Origin: an uncultured Bacteroidota bacterium
Lineage (GTDB): Bacteria; Bacteroidota; Bacteroidia; UKL13-3
Length of the DNA: 46,073 nt
Direction of reading: 5' to 3'
Assembly (NCBI GenBank): GCA_903910445.1
Contig: CAIVZR010000078.1
Span: 1 to 46,073, forward strand
How positions within the stretch are numbered: the stretch's first letter is position 1; the number at the start of each line of letters is the position of its first letter. The translations under genes were made by a program, and so were the position numbers. The notes beneath the pieces are model-generated. The model did no database searches, was not told the origin of the DNA, and worked only from the letters and a program-made list of their open reading frames with translations. Positions 34,266 to 42,166 of the stretch are shown here, piece by piece.

Positions 34266-34298
34266 AAAAAAGGCAACTAGTAATTAGTTGCCTTTTTT
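34266..34298. terminator. Bidirectional rho-independent terminator
   Basis: Stem AGGCAACTA (34271-34279) with TAGTTGCCT (34285-34293), 5-base loop, flanked by A and T runs (34266-34270, 34294-34298). It lies after the PorE-like gene (stop at 34319) and before comEC, so the two are separate transcripts. Confidence 0.85.
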
Positions 34299-34318
34299 AT
34301 TATTTGAATGGTATGCGA

Positions 34319-36592
34319 TTAACGCGGCTTACGTTTGGTGGTGTCTGCAGGCAATGCACTTGGAGTGGCTCCAGTACGAGGAGTTCCTGGAGCAGGCACG
34401 GTGCGATTGGTATTTGGCGTAGTTCCAGGTGTTGTTGTTCTGTTGGTTCCTGGAGCAGGTGTAGGTGCAGGTGCTGGAGTAGGAGCAGGTGCTGGAGCCG
34501 GTGCATCGGTCTTGGTTGAGTCGCTTCCCAATGGAGCATCTTGCATCTTCTCTTTTCCTTTTCTAAATTCTTCTAGGAGTTTCTTACAAGGCTCGCATGA
34601 ATCGGTATTGATACAATCGAAATCAAGCTTCATACCTTTCTTCCATTCCATAGTAATGATACGTGTAGTAGTTCTACGATTGGCTTGGTGCATGGCATCA
34701 TCGCAACCAGGAGCAATATTCGTAGGCTCGCAACCGCAATTGTTTGTTAAGCGGAACTCACCATAACCTCTTGCAATTAAACGCTCACGATCGATACCAT
34801 GACGTACCATATAATCAACGGCACTGTCGGCACGACGTTGACTCAAGTCGCAGTTATAATCGAAACGAGCACGACAGTCGGTATGTGATCCCAATTCTAA
34901 AGCGATATCAGGGAAGTTTTTCAATACCAATACAACGGAGTCAAGTTTCTCAGCCGCATCCGGACGAATATTGGCTTTATCCAAGTCGTAAAGGATATCG
35001 AGTACACGAGGGATATCTTGTTTTTCTAAGAATAAATCTACCACAAAATCTTTTGATTCTTCTAACCCTTTGGTTGAAATCGATTCGTTACGGCTATCGA
35101 AATAGTATTTCTTTTTACCGTAGAAGAAATAGTCGGTATTCCCTTTAATAATTTGTTTTACGGTACCGGTATTATCGGTGGTAAGCTTCATCATGATGGT
35201 ATCGTATCCATTGGTTAACGGAACGGTTACCATTGGTAAAAGTTCACGAGTATTTTTATCGAAGGTGCGCACAGTTAAAGTATACACCAATGGAGTCATA
35301 CTAAACGAGTAGATATCATCATCTTTTAAAGTAGCACGGTTACTAGTGAAGAAACCATTCTCTTTGCTTTGATCGCAGATGAAAGCAAAATCATCACCAG
35401 CACTATTTACTGGTTGACGCATGTTTTGTGCTTCACTCCAGCTGGTACCATCGCCTTTGGTCATGAAGATATCAAAACCACCAATACCGCAATGTCCTTT
35501 AGATGAAAAGTATAATGTTCCATCAGGGTGAATGAACGGATACATTTCATCCTTCTCAGTATTTACTGTAGGACCTAAGTTGATTGGGGTACTCCAAGTT
35601 TTTCCTTTCTTCACGTAATTACATACCCAAATATCTTGTCCACCTAAGGTACCTTCCATATCCGATACAAAATACAATTTGCTTCCATCAGCACTTAAGC
35701 TAGGTTGGCCCCAAACGTGGATGGTGTCATTACAAAATGGTAATGGGTTGGTATAATCGATTTCCGACCAGCCAGCCGATTTTTTATCGAGTTTATAAAT
35801 TTGACAGTTAATTGCTTTTCCATCTTTTCCTCCGCATTGGGTAATATACATTACATTTCCTTTGGCGTCGAAGGTGATGGTTCCTTCATTGTATTGGGTA
35901 TAGGTTTCAGCTACTGCTTGTGGTTTCCCCAAGTTATCGCTGGCAAATGGATTGGGGGTTCCTTTGAATTTTTTCTTGTCAACTTTAGAGATATATAAAT
36001 CATAATATCCTCCGTGTCCACTCCAGTCGTAACCGCTTTTCCCTTTTGGATTTGGACGATCGGAAGTGAAATACAATCCATCTTTTCCATATACCGGAGC
36101 GAAATCATTATCGCGGCTATTTAATTTTTTCTCGTTTTGAACGATATAACGAGTTTTCAAATCTTTCCATTTCAAGGCATTCTCACAACCACTAATTTCA
36201 CAATCAGCCATGGCAGTCATTTTATCAGGGAAACGCTTTTTGAAATCTTGCAAAGCAACGATGGCTTCTGCCCATTGCTGATTGGCTTTAAGCATTTTAC
36301 AATACATCATCACCACTTCTGGCTCCTTAGTTTTGGCAGATGCTTTTTTGTACCATACCACTGCTTTCTTATACTGAGAAGCATTTTTATAACACTCACC
36401 TACAAGTTCGGCATACTTTAATTTTTCCTTACTGTTATCGGTATGAGCGTATAGATAAGCGTACTCCTCTGCAGCTGAGTGAAATTGCTTTTTCTCGATA
36501 CTTGTTTTGGCTTTACCTGGGGTAGGCTTACAAGCGTTATTAAACATTAAAAACGGGACAAGGGCTAAAATCCAGAGTATTCTTTTTGTCAT
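34319..36592 (-). CDS. PorE-like lipoprotein: TPR, PD40 propeller, CarboxypepD_reg-like and OmpA domains
   Basis: 757 residues. Lipobox MFNNAC (signal cut before Cys21); TPR-like helices (about 30-140); a PD40 beta-propeller (about 160-430) with repeats DGLYFTSDRPN, KLYFVSDMEGTLGGQDIWV, TLYFSSKGHCGIGGFDIFM; a small regulatory-type beta domain (about 440-520); an OmpA peptidoglycan-binding domain (about 535-665, LYDLDKANIRPDAAEKLD, GSHTDCR, LSQRRADSAVDYMV, GYGE); and a low-complexity Pro/Ala tail. This order matches PorE, the component tying the T9SS to peptidoglycan; many Bacteroidota have several such paralogs, so the T9SS role is probable, not proven. It stands alone, closed by a terminator. 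The Pro-rich tail is unusual. Confidence 0.82.
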   Translation of the reverse strand: MTKRILWILALVPFLMFNNACKPTPGKAKTSIEKKQFHSAAEEYAYLYAHTDNSKEKLKYAELVGECYKNASQYKKAVVWYKKASAKTKEPEVVMMYCKMLKANQQWAEAIVALQDFKKRFPDKMTAMADCEISGCENALKWKDLKTRYIVQNEKKLNSRDNDFAPVYGKDGLYFTSDRPNPKGKSGYDWSGHGGYYDLYISKVDKKKFKGTPNPFASDNLGKPQAVAETYTQYNEGTITFDAKGNVMYITQCGGKDGKAINCQIYKLDKKSAGWSEIDYTNPLPFCNDTIHVWGQPSLSADGSKLYFVSDMEGTLGGQDIWVCNYVKKGKTWSTPINLGPTVNTEKDEMYPFIHPDGTLYFSSKGHCGIGGFDIFMTKGDGTSWSEAQNMRQPVNSAGDDFAFICDQSKENGFFTSNRATLKDDDIYSFSMTPLVYTLTVRTFDKNTRELLPMVTVPLTNGYDTIMMKLTTDNTGTVKQIIKGNTDYFFYGKKKYYFDSRNESISTKGLEESKDFVVDLFLEKQDIPRVLDILYDLDKANIRPDAAEKLDSVVLVLKNFPDIALELGSHTDCRARFDYNCDLSQRRADSAVDYMVRHGIDRERLIARGYGEFRLTNNCGCEPTNIAPGCDDAMHQANRRTTTRIITMEWKKGMKLDFDCINTDSCEPCKKLLEEFRKGKEKMQDAPLGSDSTKTDAPAPAPAPTPAPAPTPAPGTNRTTTPGTTPNTNRTVPAPGTPRTGATPSALPADTTKRKPR

Positions 36593-36879
36593 GTGTGCTG
36601 AGTAATTAAGTACTAAATATCTCTATAATGCTTCTTCGTTATAAAAGGTACAAAAGAAAGTTCCAAATAAAGCAAAATTTACCCGAAAAGAAAAATTATA
36701 GTTGAAGTAATTGAGGTATTTCGCCCATCGAATGAAGATTTTTACGGAAAAGGAGTATGGAATCTAGACAAAATACTCATTTTGGAGTGCCATAATCCAC
36801 CATCATTAAATCCCTATCTAGCTTAGCTTATATCGATATATCATGATGTTGAAGATGGCTTATTTCGAATCAATCTTTT

Positions 36880-37566
36880 TTACTTTTTTTTCGCCTCTTT
36901 TTTCTGCTTATCGAAGAAACTCTTTAGGAAAAAATTATGCTTGGCAGCCTCCATATTCTCGTTTAAACCCTGACTGCTATTACGAAGGTTGATGATGGCT
37001 TGTTCTAAATTTCTTGCGAAAGTGCTATCCTGAATCAATTGCCCTAGGGCACCATCTCCATGATTCACCTTTATTAAAATCTCTGCCAATTGCTCACTTA
37101 CAATGGCTGCATTGAAGGAGGCAATATTTAGGCTGCTCATGATGGCATCAGTTTCTACAGGTTCATTGGATGCGAGCTCATCACCATTTTCAACTTTAGG
37201 AGTGGTGGTTCCGCCTTGGCTAATAATTACCAATCGGTCGCCTATAATACCCGAGGAGCCAATGCCCACTTCACTATCCTTTTTTATGAAGGCTTGCACT
37301 TCCTTCTTTATAAGCAATTCAACCTGCACGGTGGAGTCGTTGATGATGGCGATATTATCAACAGTACCAATGGTGATGCCCGAGAATCGAACATTATTCC
37401 CCACTTCGAGTCCACTCACATTTTGAAACTTTGCCTTGATTGTGATTACAGGATTAAAAAGGTTTTTTTGATTGCCAATGATAAATATCGCCAGCAAAAA
37501 AATAGCAAGGCCCGACGCGATAAAAATTCCCAATCGAATTTTATAAGAAGATGATGGTGTTTCCAT
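36880..37566 (-). CDS. MlaD-type MCE-domain protein of a lipid ABC transporter
   Basis: 228 residues. One N-terminal membrane segment (LGIFIASGLAIFLLAIFIIGN) and an MCE domain (about 40-115: FQNVSGLEVGNNVRFSGITI, DSTVQVELLIKK, GSSGIIGDRLVII), then a helical region (about 140-228) ending in a Lys-rich tail. MCE proteins form rings in the periplasm that pass phospholipids between the membranes. It is the third gene of a mlaE-mlaF-mlaD operon, 18 bases after the ATPase gene. No mlaB or mlaC is next to it. The 287-base gap downstream (36593-36879) shows no gene. Confidence 0.88.
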   Translation of the reverse strand: METPSSSYKIRLGIFIASGLAIFLLAIFIIGNQKNLFNPVITIKAKFQNVSGLEVGNNVRFSGITIGTVDNIAIINDSTVQVELLIKKEVQAFIKKDSEVGIGSSGIIGDRLVIISQGGTTTPKVENGDELASNEPVETDAIMSSLNIASFNAAIVSEQLAEILIKVNHGDGALGQLIQDSTFARNLEQAIINLRNSSQGLNENMEAAKHNFFLKSFFDKQKKEAKKK

Positions 37567-37584
37567 ATGGTAATTTATGCGTAA

Positions 37585-38376
37585 TTATATTTTTCCGAAA
37601 AATGATTGAATGAATGGATCGTCCGAGGTTTCAAAATCGGTTAAACTTCCTTCCTTATATATCTTCCCCTGATGCATCAGCAAGATACGATGGGCCGTAG
37701 CTCTTACACAGGCAATATCGTGCGTGATGATGATGGAAGAAGTTTTATATTGTTCTTGAATTTGATTGATGAGTTGGCTTATTTCGTTGGATGTTACCGG
37801 GTCGAGTCCCGTGGTGGGTTCATCATACAACATAATTTGTGGATCAATGATGAGGGTTCGCGCCAGGCTAATTCTCTTGCGCATTCCGCCCGAGAGTTGC
37901 GCCGGCATTTTATCGATAGCACTTGCTAGGCCCACACGTTCGAGTACAATGGCAACATGCTCTTCAATTTCTTGTTCTGTATATTTTAATTTATTTCTAC
38001 GCAATGGAAATTCTAAATTCTCTCTTACATTCATCGAATCGTATAAGGCGCCACTCTGAAACAGAAACCCAATTTTTTTTCTGAGCACCTCCATATTCGC
38101 CCCCATAATATTATCAATATTTTCTCCCAATACTTCGATGTGACCAGCTTGTGATTTTAATAGTTTTACAATGCACTTGATGAGCACCGATTTGCCAGAG
38201 CCTGACTTTCCAAGTATTACCAAATTTTCGCCCTGATACAAATTAAAGGAGATGCCTTGTAATACAGCTTGGGAGCCAAACGCAAGAAATAAATCTGATA
38301 CGCTGATCACAATTTCACGTTGGGTTGATGAACTTGAATTCGCCGTTGATGCTGTATTATTGGTTACTTCTTTCAT
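37585..38376 (-). CDS. MlaF-type ABC transporter ATP-binding protein
   Basis: 263 residues. Walker A LGKSGSGKSVLI, signature LSGGMRKRISLARTLI, Walker B IMLYDEPTTGLDP, and the H-loop IITHDI, all intact. The LSGGMRKR form and the early VSDLFLAFGSQAVLQGISF are typical of the MCE-associated ATPases (MlaF/Mkl). It powers the lipid transporter formed with the MlaE permease and MlaD. The first 25 residues are a low-complexity Ser/Thr/Asn stretch not found in most homologs; Met at 38376 overlaps the permease stop by 4 bases (ATGA), which argues for translational coupling and for this start. Confidence 0.92.
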   Translation of the reverse strand: MKEVTNNTASTANSSSSTQREIVISVSDLFLAFGSQAVLQGISFNLYQGENLVILGKSGSGKSVLIKCIVKLLKSQAGHIEVLGENIDNIMGANMEVLRKKIGFLFQSGALYDSMNVRENLEFPLRRNKLKYTEQEIEEHVAIVLERVGLASAIDKMPAQLSGGMRKRISLARTLIIDPQIMLYDEPTTGLDPVTSNEISQLINQIQEQYKTSSIIITHDIACVRATAHRILLMHQGKIYKEGSLTDFETSDDPFIQSFFGKI

Positions 38377-39209
38377 ATCATATCAGTTATTTGAACGGCC
38401 ACCAAATCAACAATAATAACCAGCAATGAAGATACCACCACCGATGCATTGGCAGCAATTCCTACACTCTCTGTTCCTCTACCTGCATGATAACCTTTAT
38501 AGCATCCTACCAAACCGATAACTGCACCGAAGAAAAAAGTCTTGATTAATGCAGGTATAAAATCACCAAAATCAACTTTGGAAAAGGCCTGATGATAATA
38601 TAATGTGAAACTAACATCGCCTTTCAAATTAGCACCAATCCAACTCCCTAAAATACCCATCGCATCGGCAAACAATACCAATAATGGTATCATTAAAGTA
38701 GCGGCGATTACTCGGGTTACAATTAAGTATCTGAATGGATTGGTAGCCGAAACTTCCATTGCATCTATCTGTTCGGTAACACGCATGGAGCCAAGCTCTG
38801 CGCCGATACCTGAACCGATTTTTCCGGCGCAAATTAGCGCAGTGATTACTGGTCCCATTTCGCGAATAATGGATACGGCTACCATTCCGGGCAACATCGT
38901 GATGGCTCCAAAATCGATAAGCATCGGTCGCGATTGAATGGTTAACACCAAGCCTAAAATAAATCCTGTTAGGGCAATCAAGGGTAGCGATTTATTGCCC
39001 ATATGAAAACACTGACGAAGAAATTCTTTTACTTCAAATTCGCGTGAAAATGTTTCTCTAAAGGTACGGTTAACGAATAGTGTGAAATTAGCCAGGTTGG
39101 TAAAAATGCCACCCATAATTTCTTTCTTCTCCAAGGTCTTGTCGGCCAATCGCATCGATTGTTTCGTGGCAAATTCAACCGCCTTGTGAATAGGGATAAT
39201 TTTTTTCAT
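38373..39209 (-). CDS. MlaE-type ABC transporter permease
   Basis: A 278-residue inner-membrane permease of the MlaE family, with about five hydrophobic segments in the second half. Family motifs are FLRQCFHMGNKSLPLIALTG, REMGPVITALICAGKIGSGI then GAELGSMRVTEQIDAMEVSA, and LIVTRVIAATLMIPLLVLFA. It moves phospholipids or other lipids between the inner membrane and the MCE protein. First gene of the operon, followed by mlaF with a 4-base overlap. The promoter must lie in the 113-base gap upstream of it, but I see no clear box. Confidence 0.93.
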   Translation of the reverse strand: MKKIIPIHKAVEFATKQSMRLADKTLEKKEIMGGIFTNLANFTLFVNRTFRETFSREFEVKEFLRQCFHMGNKSLPLIALTGFILGLVLTIQSRPMLIDFGAITMLPGMVAVSIIREMGPVITALICAGKIGSGIGAELGSMRVTEQIDAMEVSATNPFRYLIVTRVIAATLMIPLLVLFADAMGILGSWIGANLKGDVSFTLYYHQAFSKVDFGDFIPALIKTFFFGAVIGLVGCYKGYHAGRGTESVGIAANASVVVSSLLVIIVDLVAVQITDMI

Positions 39210-39322
39210 TTGAGAATTGAAAATCTAATTTTCCAAAAGAGATAAACACCATAATAAGTAAACATAAAAGTAAGTTTCATGAAGCAAATAATTATATCCT
39301 TATATTAATCCAAGTTAGCAAT

Positions 39323-39733
39323 TTAGCTCGCTTGGTCATCTTCACTCACTTCGGGAGTCTTCTTACTGAAAAGTTTTTTCAATAATACCAATCCGATGGT
39401 TTTTATTTTTTCAGGGTTTTTTGTTACGGCCCCCGCAATCCCAAGCTCTATCAATGTCCCCGCTAATTTAGTAATTGGGTTATTAGAACCACCAACCAAT
39501 ATCTTTTTTGAAATAAAGCCAGTGGTAAATCCAATGGCGGCATTCAGAATAGTTCCTGTTATATCAGGATCTGTAGCGAAATTTTTGAGGGTGGTCTTGA
39601 TCGAATTAAGAGGATTTAATTGCTCAATGGATAAATGAAATTCATGCTTCAAGGCTATTTCTAGCTCTTGTTGTTTGTTTTCAAGGTCGCGAATCGCTTG
39701 TTTTAACGAGGCGCTGTTTGTAATATTTTCCAT
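39323..39733 (-). CDS. Hypothetical protein, fourth member of a small-protein cluster
   Basis: 136 residues. An N-terminal helix of coiled-coil type (LKQAIRDLENKQQELEIALKH), then a hydrophobic, Gly/Ala-rich segment (ILNAAIGFTTGFISKKILV, and KLAGTLIELGIAGAVTKNPE) and a charged end (KKTPEVSEDDQAS). I do not recognise the family. It follows the holin-like gene by 3 bases (39737), so it is translated in the same transcript and probably works with that membrane protein. Confidence 0.65.
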   Translation of the reverse strand: MENITNSASLKQAIRDLENKQQELEIALKHEFHLSIEQLNPLNSIKTTLKNFATDPDITGTILNAAIGFTTGFISKKILVGGSNNPITKLAGTLIELGIAGAVTKNPEKIKTIGLVLLKKLFSKKTPEVSEDDQAS

Positions 39734-39736
39734 GGC

Positions 39737-40078
39737 TTATGATTTTAAAGATTGCTCAATAATAGTATCTGCCAAGTTTCTTTTCAATGATTTGAAAAGT
39801 AGAATTCCAAATAAGGAAAGTAATAGATAGAACCCGCTGACTATGAAAAAACCAATATATATTTTCCCACTTAATTCACCAATCCAATAAGCCAATCCAA
39901 TATTTATGAAAAGGAAAAAGAAAGACAATAAAAATACAATACCTATTTGAACAACCAAAGCAGAAATAATACCCGAAGCCTTATCAATGGTTTTCAGTTT
40001 TGTCAATTCCAGTGTGGTATTGATATACTCTTTTACTTTTTCAAAGAGGGGTTCGAATGGAACTTTTTTGTCTTCCAT
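39737..40078 (-). CDS. Holin-X / DUF1469-like small membrane protein
   Basis: 113 residues. An amphipathic N-terminus (PLFEKVKEYINTTLELTKLK TIDKASG as two blocks) and two membrane segments (about 35-60 and 70-96), with a conserved helix-loop between. This plan matches the putative Actinobacterial Holin-X (DUF1469) family often called phage holin-like, which in most genomes has no phage link. Its position beside the YtxH-like gene (34 bases) and the 39323 gene (3 bases) suggests a membrane stress unit. Confidence 0.65.
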   Translation of the reverse strand: MEDKKVPFEPLFEKVKEYINTTLELTKLKTIDKASGIISALVVQIGIVFLLSFFFLFINIGLAYWIGELSGKIYIGFFIVSGFYLLLSLFGILLFKSLKRNLADTIIEQSLKS

Positions 40079-40112
40079 ATTTTTTTGATAATTAATTTAA
40101 ATCAATCAAATT

Positions 40113-40391
40113 CTATTTCATTGTGGTTTTGGCTTCTTCCATCATTTCTTCAAAATCGGATTTTTCCTTCTGTACAAAATCCTTTCCTTCCTTTTTCAAC
40201 TTCTCAAATTCTTCGGTCACCGACGACATAAAGTCATCGAATTTACCTTCCAAGTCATCTGCGAAATCAGTACCCTTTTTTGTGAATTTTTTGCGGGTTT
40301 CCGACCCCTTGTCAGGTGCCATCAAAATACCCAATAATGCTCCTGCTGCAAAGCCAGCCAGCACGCCTAATAATAATTTTCCTTTGCTCAT
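40113..40391 (-). CDS. YtxH-like small protein
   Basis: 92 residues. A glycine-rich hydrophobic N-terminal segment (LLLGVLAGFAAGALLGILMA, then PDKGSETRKK) is the core of the YtxH domain; a long amphipathic, highly charged helix follows (EGKFDDFMSSVTEEFEKLKK and onward). YtxH proteins are general-stress proteins in Bacillus; the molecular role is unknown. It lies between the lmo0937-like gene and the holin-X-like gene, all in one direction with small gaps. Confidence 0.75.
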   Translation of the reverse strand: MSKGKLLLGVLAGFAAGALLGILMAPDKGSETRKKFTKKGTDFADDLEGKFDDFMSSVTEEFEKLKKEGKDFVQKEKSDFEEMMEEAKTTMK

Positions 40392-40404
40392 AGTAATAAG
40401 AAAT

Positions 40405-40575
40405 TTAAAATGTTTTACCGCTCTGAATTATTCTTAATAGCACCACAAAAATAGCGATAACTAATAAGATATGTATGATTCCTTTAGTATTATAGAAAAG
40501 AAAGCCAAAAGGCCAGCCAAGAACTAAAATAACTGCGATAAAACGGGGTAGATTTCCCATGTTTTTCTTGATCAT
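40405..40575 (-). CDS. Lmo0937-type small membrane protein
   Basis: About 56 residues from the Met at 40575 (or 51 from the Met at 40560), with a frame open up to 40656. The core MGNLPRFIAVILVLGWPFGF then LFYNTKGIIHILLVIAIFVV, two membrane helices joined by a short loop, fits the lmo0937 family. The 27 extra upstream residues look unlike the family, so the shorter start is chosen. First gene of the small-membrane-protein cluster, 13 bases before the YtxH-like gene. Confidence 0.65.
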   Translation of the reverse strand: MIKKNMGNLPRFIAVILVLGWPFGFLFYNTKGIIHILLVIAIFVVLLRIIQSGKTF

Positions 40576-40752
40576 TTGCTGTCCTTGTATGAACATTATC
40601 AAAGATGATAAATAAGAAAAATGATCAACGAGCGTTCTATTTGTAAAGGTTCTCAAAGGTCGATTCCCATAGCCAATAGCTTAGTACACAGCGCATTCAA
40701 AGAATTATGGTTATAAAAAAAGCAAAAACTAAAGGTGCATTCGAATGAACAA

Positions 40753-41166
40753 CTAAAAAATATTATTGATGCGAGAGGAGAGGATCTCCATCCATGCTAC
40801 CGACAATGGTTTCGAGATGAATTCTTTCACCGTTGGATAAGACTTGGCACGCTCAATATCATTGGAGTCAATGGATGATGTGAGCATATATACTGTACAT
40901 TTCGCTAAAACGGTATCTGGAAATTTTCCAAAAGCGTCAAGAAATTCCCATCCATCCATATCAGGCATATTAATATCAAGAAAAATGATTTCAGGAAATT
41001 TATCAGGATCGGTATCCAAAAAATTGGTCAAGTCGTTCAACGCTTTTCTTGCGCCGAGGTAAGTGATAATATTGGGTGTGAAATTAGAAATGCTGATAAT
41101 TTTTTTATTGATCATGTTCACAATTGGATCGTCATCAATTAAAAAAACACTTTTTATTGGGGTCAT
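40753..41166 (-). CDS. Stand-alone response regulator (receiver domain only)
   Basis: 137 residues, a single CheY-like receiver domain. Residues: acidic pocket Asp11-Asp13 (LIDDDPIV), phosphoacceptor Asp64 in FLDINMPDMDGW, Thr96 in MLTSS, and Lys119 in ISKPLS. There is no output domain. Such lone receivers in Bacteroidota often take part in phosphorelays with hybrid histidine kinases; no kinase is adjacent. The neighbouring small-protein cluster runs in the same direction, but a gap of about 177 bases separates them. Confidence 0.9.
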   Translation of the reverse strand: MTPIKSVFLIDDDPIVNMINKKIISISNFTPNIITYLGARKALNDLTNFLDTDPDKFPEIIFLDINMPDMDGWEFLDAFGKFPDTVLAKCTVYMLTSSIDSNDIERAKSYPTVKEFISKPLSVAWMEILSSRINNIF

Positions 41167-41406
41167 GCAATTTATTTATTTTGAAAATGAATAATCTTTT
41201 TCAAATTCTGGCAGGTGTAAGAATTCAAGGGTTGAAATAATGCTTTTTTGAACGAACTTTTAATTGAAATTACAAACACCACTAAGTGCTAAATCCAAAT
41301 AAAGAACCACTCACTGAAGCCTTCAAATTGGGTTTATTATCACCTTCATTGAGGGTTGCAAAGATATAAAATCTATCTATTATCTTGCAAAAAAATACCG
41401 AGCAAA

Positions 41407-42018
41407 ATGATTTTACCTAAGATTAAATCTCATCTTAAAAAAGATAAGAAGCTGAAGAAAATAATCGACCGTATTGCCATTGAACCACCAAAACCACGGA
41501 CCGATCTTTACCTCAGTTTATTGAGAGCCATCGCGGGTCAGCAACTCTCTGTTAAGGCAGCAGCCACTATTTGGGGGAGGGTTTTAAACTTGTTCCCCAA
41601 TAATTATCCGAGTCCCGAAGCCGTTTTGCTTATGGATACTGAAAAGCTCCGAGGTGCAGGGTTGAGTTATCAAAAAGCAGGGTATTTGAAGAATATTGCT
41701 CAATTTAGTTTGGATGAAACGCTCGATTACAAGAAACTGAAAAGGAAATCGGATAATGAATTAATCGATTACCTTACCCAGATAAAAGGGGTGGGGCGCT
41801 GGACTGTTGAAATGATTCTGATGTTTAGTTTGGTTAGAGAAAATATACTGCCACTCGACGACCTGGGCATACAGAATGCTATCAAAAAAATTTATGCGTT
41901 GAACACTACTGGCAAACAACTTAAATTAGAGATGGAGCAAATAGCTCACCCATGGCAACCCTACCGCACCTTTGCCAGTATGTTCCTCTGGCGTTCCCTC
42001 GATAATATTCCTAAATAA
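41407..42018 (+). CDS. AlkA-like DNA-3-methyladenine glycosylase (HhH-GPD family)
   Basis: Removes alkylated bases from DNA. 203 residues from the Met at 41407 (MILPKIKSHL), since the 17 extra residues upstream do not fit the family. The N-terminal helices contain LLRAIAGQQLSVKAAATIW. The helix-hairpin-helix is LTQIKGVGRWTVEMILMF (123-140), followed by ILPLDDLGI with the catalytic Asp at 151/152. It lacks the N-terminal beta domain of E. coli AlkA, like other short HhH-GPD glycosylases. Single gene; the S8 protease gene follows 148 bases later. Confidence 0.88.
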   Translation: MILPKIKSHLKKDKKLKKIIDRIAIEPPKPRTDLYLSLLRAIAGQQLSVKAAATIWGRVLNLFPNNYPSPEAVLLMDTEKLRGAGLSYQKAGYLKNIAQFSLDETLDYKKLKRKSDNELIDYLTQIKGVGRWTVEMILMFSLVRENILPLDDLGIQNAIKKIYALNTTGKQLKLEMEQIAHPWQPYRTFASMFLWRSLDNIPK

Positions 42019-42119
42019 TAATACGCGGAAACGGAATCTGGCGAATTGCTTTTAGCATAAGCAACATGCTTCTGTTGGAATGCCCTTTTTATAAGGCTTT
42101 AAAGAAGTGTAAAATTAAC

Positions 42120-42132
42120 GTCCCAATGGGAT
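42120..42132. repeat. Short palindrome of the dispersed family
   Basis: The sequence ttaacgTCCCaatGGGAtg matches the pattern of the palindromic units at 14055-14990 (preceded by ttaacg). It lies about 34 bases upstream of the S8 protease start. Confidence 0.4.
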
Positions 42133-42151
42133 GAATTTCCTTTTTTTTTAG

Positions 42152-42159
42152 TAGGTTTG
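42152..42159 (+). promoter_or_regulatory. Candidate -7 box before the S8 protease gene
   Basis: TAGGTTTG matches TAnnTTTG, 7 bases before the ATG at 42167. The resulting leader would be only a few bases long, so this may be chance. Confidence 0.3.
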
Positions 42160-42166
42160 AAAACAC

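Noticed and set aside
34335-34766. A 143-codon plus-strand frame rich in Gly and Val.
   Set aside because: It is the antisense shadow of the Pro/Ala-rich tail of the PorE-like gene.
39737-40078. The holin-like gene as a sign of a prophage.
   Set aside because: No other phage gene is near; the DUF1469-type family is commonly chromosomal and lies here in a stress-type cluster.
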